From NCBI GenBank assembly GCA_013696265.1, contig JACCYX010000307.1, positions 1-14,712 on the forward strand: DNA of 14,712 bases. The letters are read 5' to 3'. Below the pieces are notes generated by a model, which saw only the letters and a program-made list of their open reading frames with translations, made no database searches and was not told the DNA's origin. Source of the DNA: Chloroflexia bacterium (GTDB taxonomy: Bacteria; Chloroflexota; Chloroflexia; Thermomicrobiales; UBA6265). The first letter of the stretch is position 1. The number at the start of each line of letters is the position of its first letter. This document shows positions 14,486-14,712 of the stretch, in pieces. The translations under genes were made by a program, and so were the position numbers.

Positions 14486-14712
14486 GTAGTGTCCTTGCCG
14501 GGAAGAGCATACCTGATAGCGATTTGTGGAACGGTTAGTGCGCATAACATGAGAGGTGATGTGTTCCGATTCATGTACGGTTGCGGAGCTTGTCGCCGCC
14601 CGTGCCAGGAAATATCGATCGACCTTTCTGCAATCCGCTATAAGTGGTGCGTCAATCCTCAAACGCCGGGGAGAGGCGGCGCAGCTTGATGCGGGCGGCG
14701 GCGGTCGTAAAC
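14486..14712. other. right-edge region without a complete gene
   Basis: On the complement a frame entering from the right edge reads TTAAARIKLRRLSPAFED and stops with TGA at 14654-14652. This may be the last residues of a minus-strand gene lying outside the window and upstream of the 158-residue gene. On the plus strand an ATG at 14689 opens MRAAAVVN up to the edge. Both cannot easily be real, and the sequence shown is too short to decide. Confidence 0.3.

Noticed and set aside
14689..14712. ATG opening MRAAAVVN at the right edge, similar to starts of diacylglycerol-kinase-type proteins
   Set aside because: Eight residues are too few, and a minus-strand frame ending at 14652 competes for the same bases.
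1..14712. CRISPR array, insertion sequence, rRNA or prophage
   Set aside because: No regularly spaced direct repeats, transposase, integrase, phage gene or rRNA motif was seen on either strand.

Overview
The window is about 65-70 % GC by eye and gene-dense. It uses several GTG starts, and clear Shine-Dalgarno sequences precede many genes. The best taxonomic clue is an Agl23-type membrane protein (TIGR03663), a family I recall mainly from Chloroflexota and Archaea, next to a GT-C/NHL fusion. Together with the high GC, this points to a Chloroflexota bacterium, perhaps of the Thermomicrobia type. That placement is inference; there is no rRNA gene in the window.

Layout. Positions 1-1712 hold minus-strand genes: a 5'-truncated DHA2-type MFS transporter running off the left edge, a DinB/mycothiol-dependent-type four-helix protein, a small ABM-like (dimeric alpha-beta barrel) protein, and a tRNA-Glu(CTC) with its own strong terminator. 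pdxH (pyridoxamine 5'-phosphate oxidase, minus) is divergent from a secreted NTF2-like protein (plus). Positions 3068-3275 carry two inverted REP-like palindromes, each starting with GTAG, and then a GC-rich hairpin just before the ribosome-binding site of an 807-residue AceE-like thiamine-diphosphate enzyme. That enzyme keeps the catalytic residues but starts where E. coli AceE is already about 75 residues in, so it lacks the E2-binding N-terminus. It converges on a small membrane protein with a bacterial PH-like domain.

Positions 6327-6808 are a gene-poor stretch with several inverted repeats. Two minus-strand genes follow: an acidic 83-residue protein and a membrane-anchored TolB/PD40-like protein. 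Divergent from them is a plus-strand pair of large polytopic GT-C proteins. The first (801 aa) is Agl23-like with intact DE and HGP motifs. The second (985 aa) is a relative in which those motifs are altered and whose C-terminus carries a six-bladed NHL propeller. Both share an extracytoplasmic module with two recognisable motifs (WP..WYFRD and R.LFFREL). This pair is the most interesting part of the window and probably acts in cell-surface glycan or lipid-linked sugar transfer.

The right end has a perfect 10-bp palindromic repeat between convergent genes, then a translationally coupled minus-strand pair: a 158-residue unknown protein and a DUF503/YlxP-like protein. The final 220 bases hold no complete gene. 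No CRISPR array, insertion sequence, rRNA or prophage is visible.
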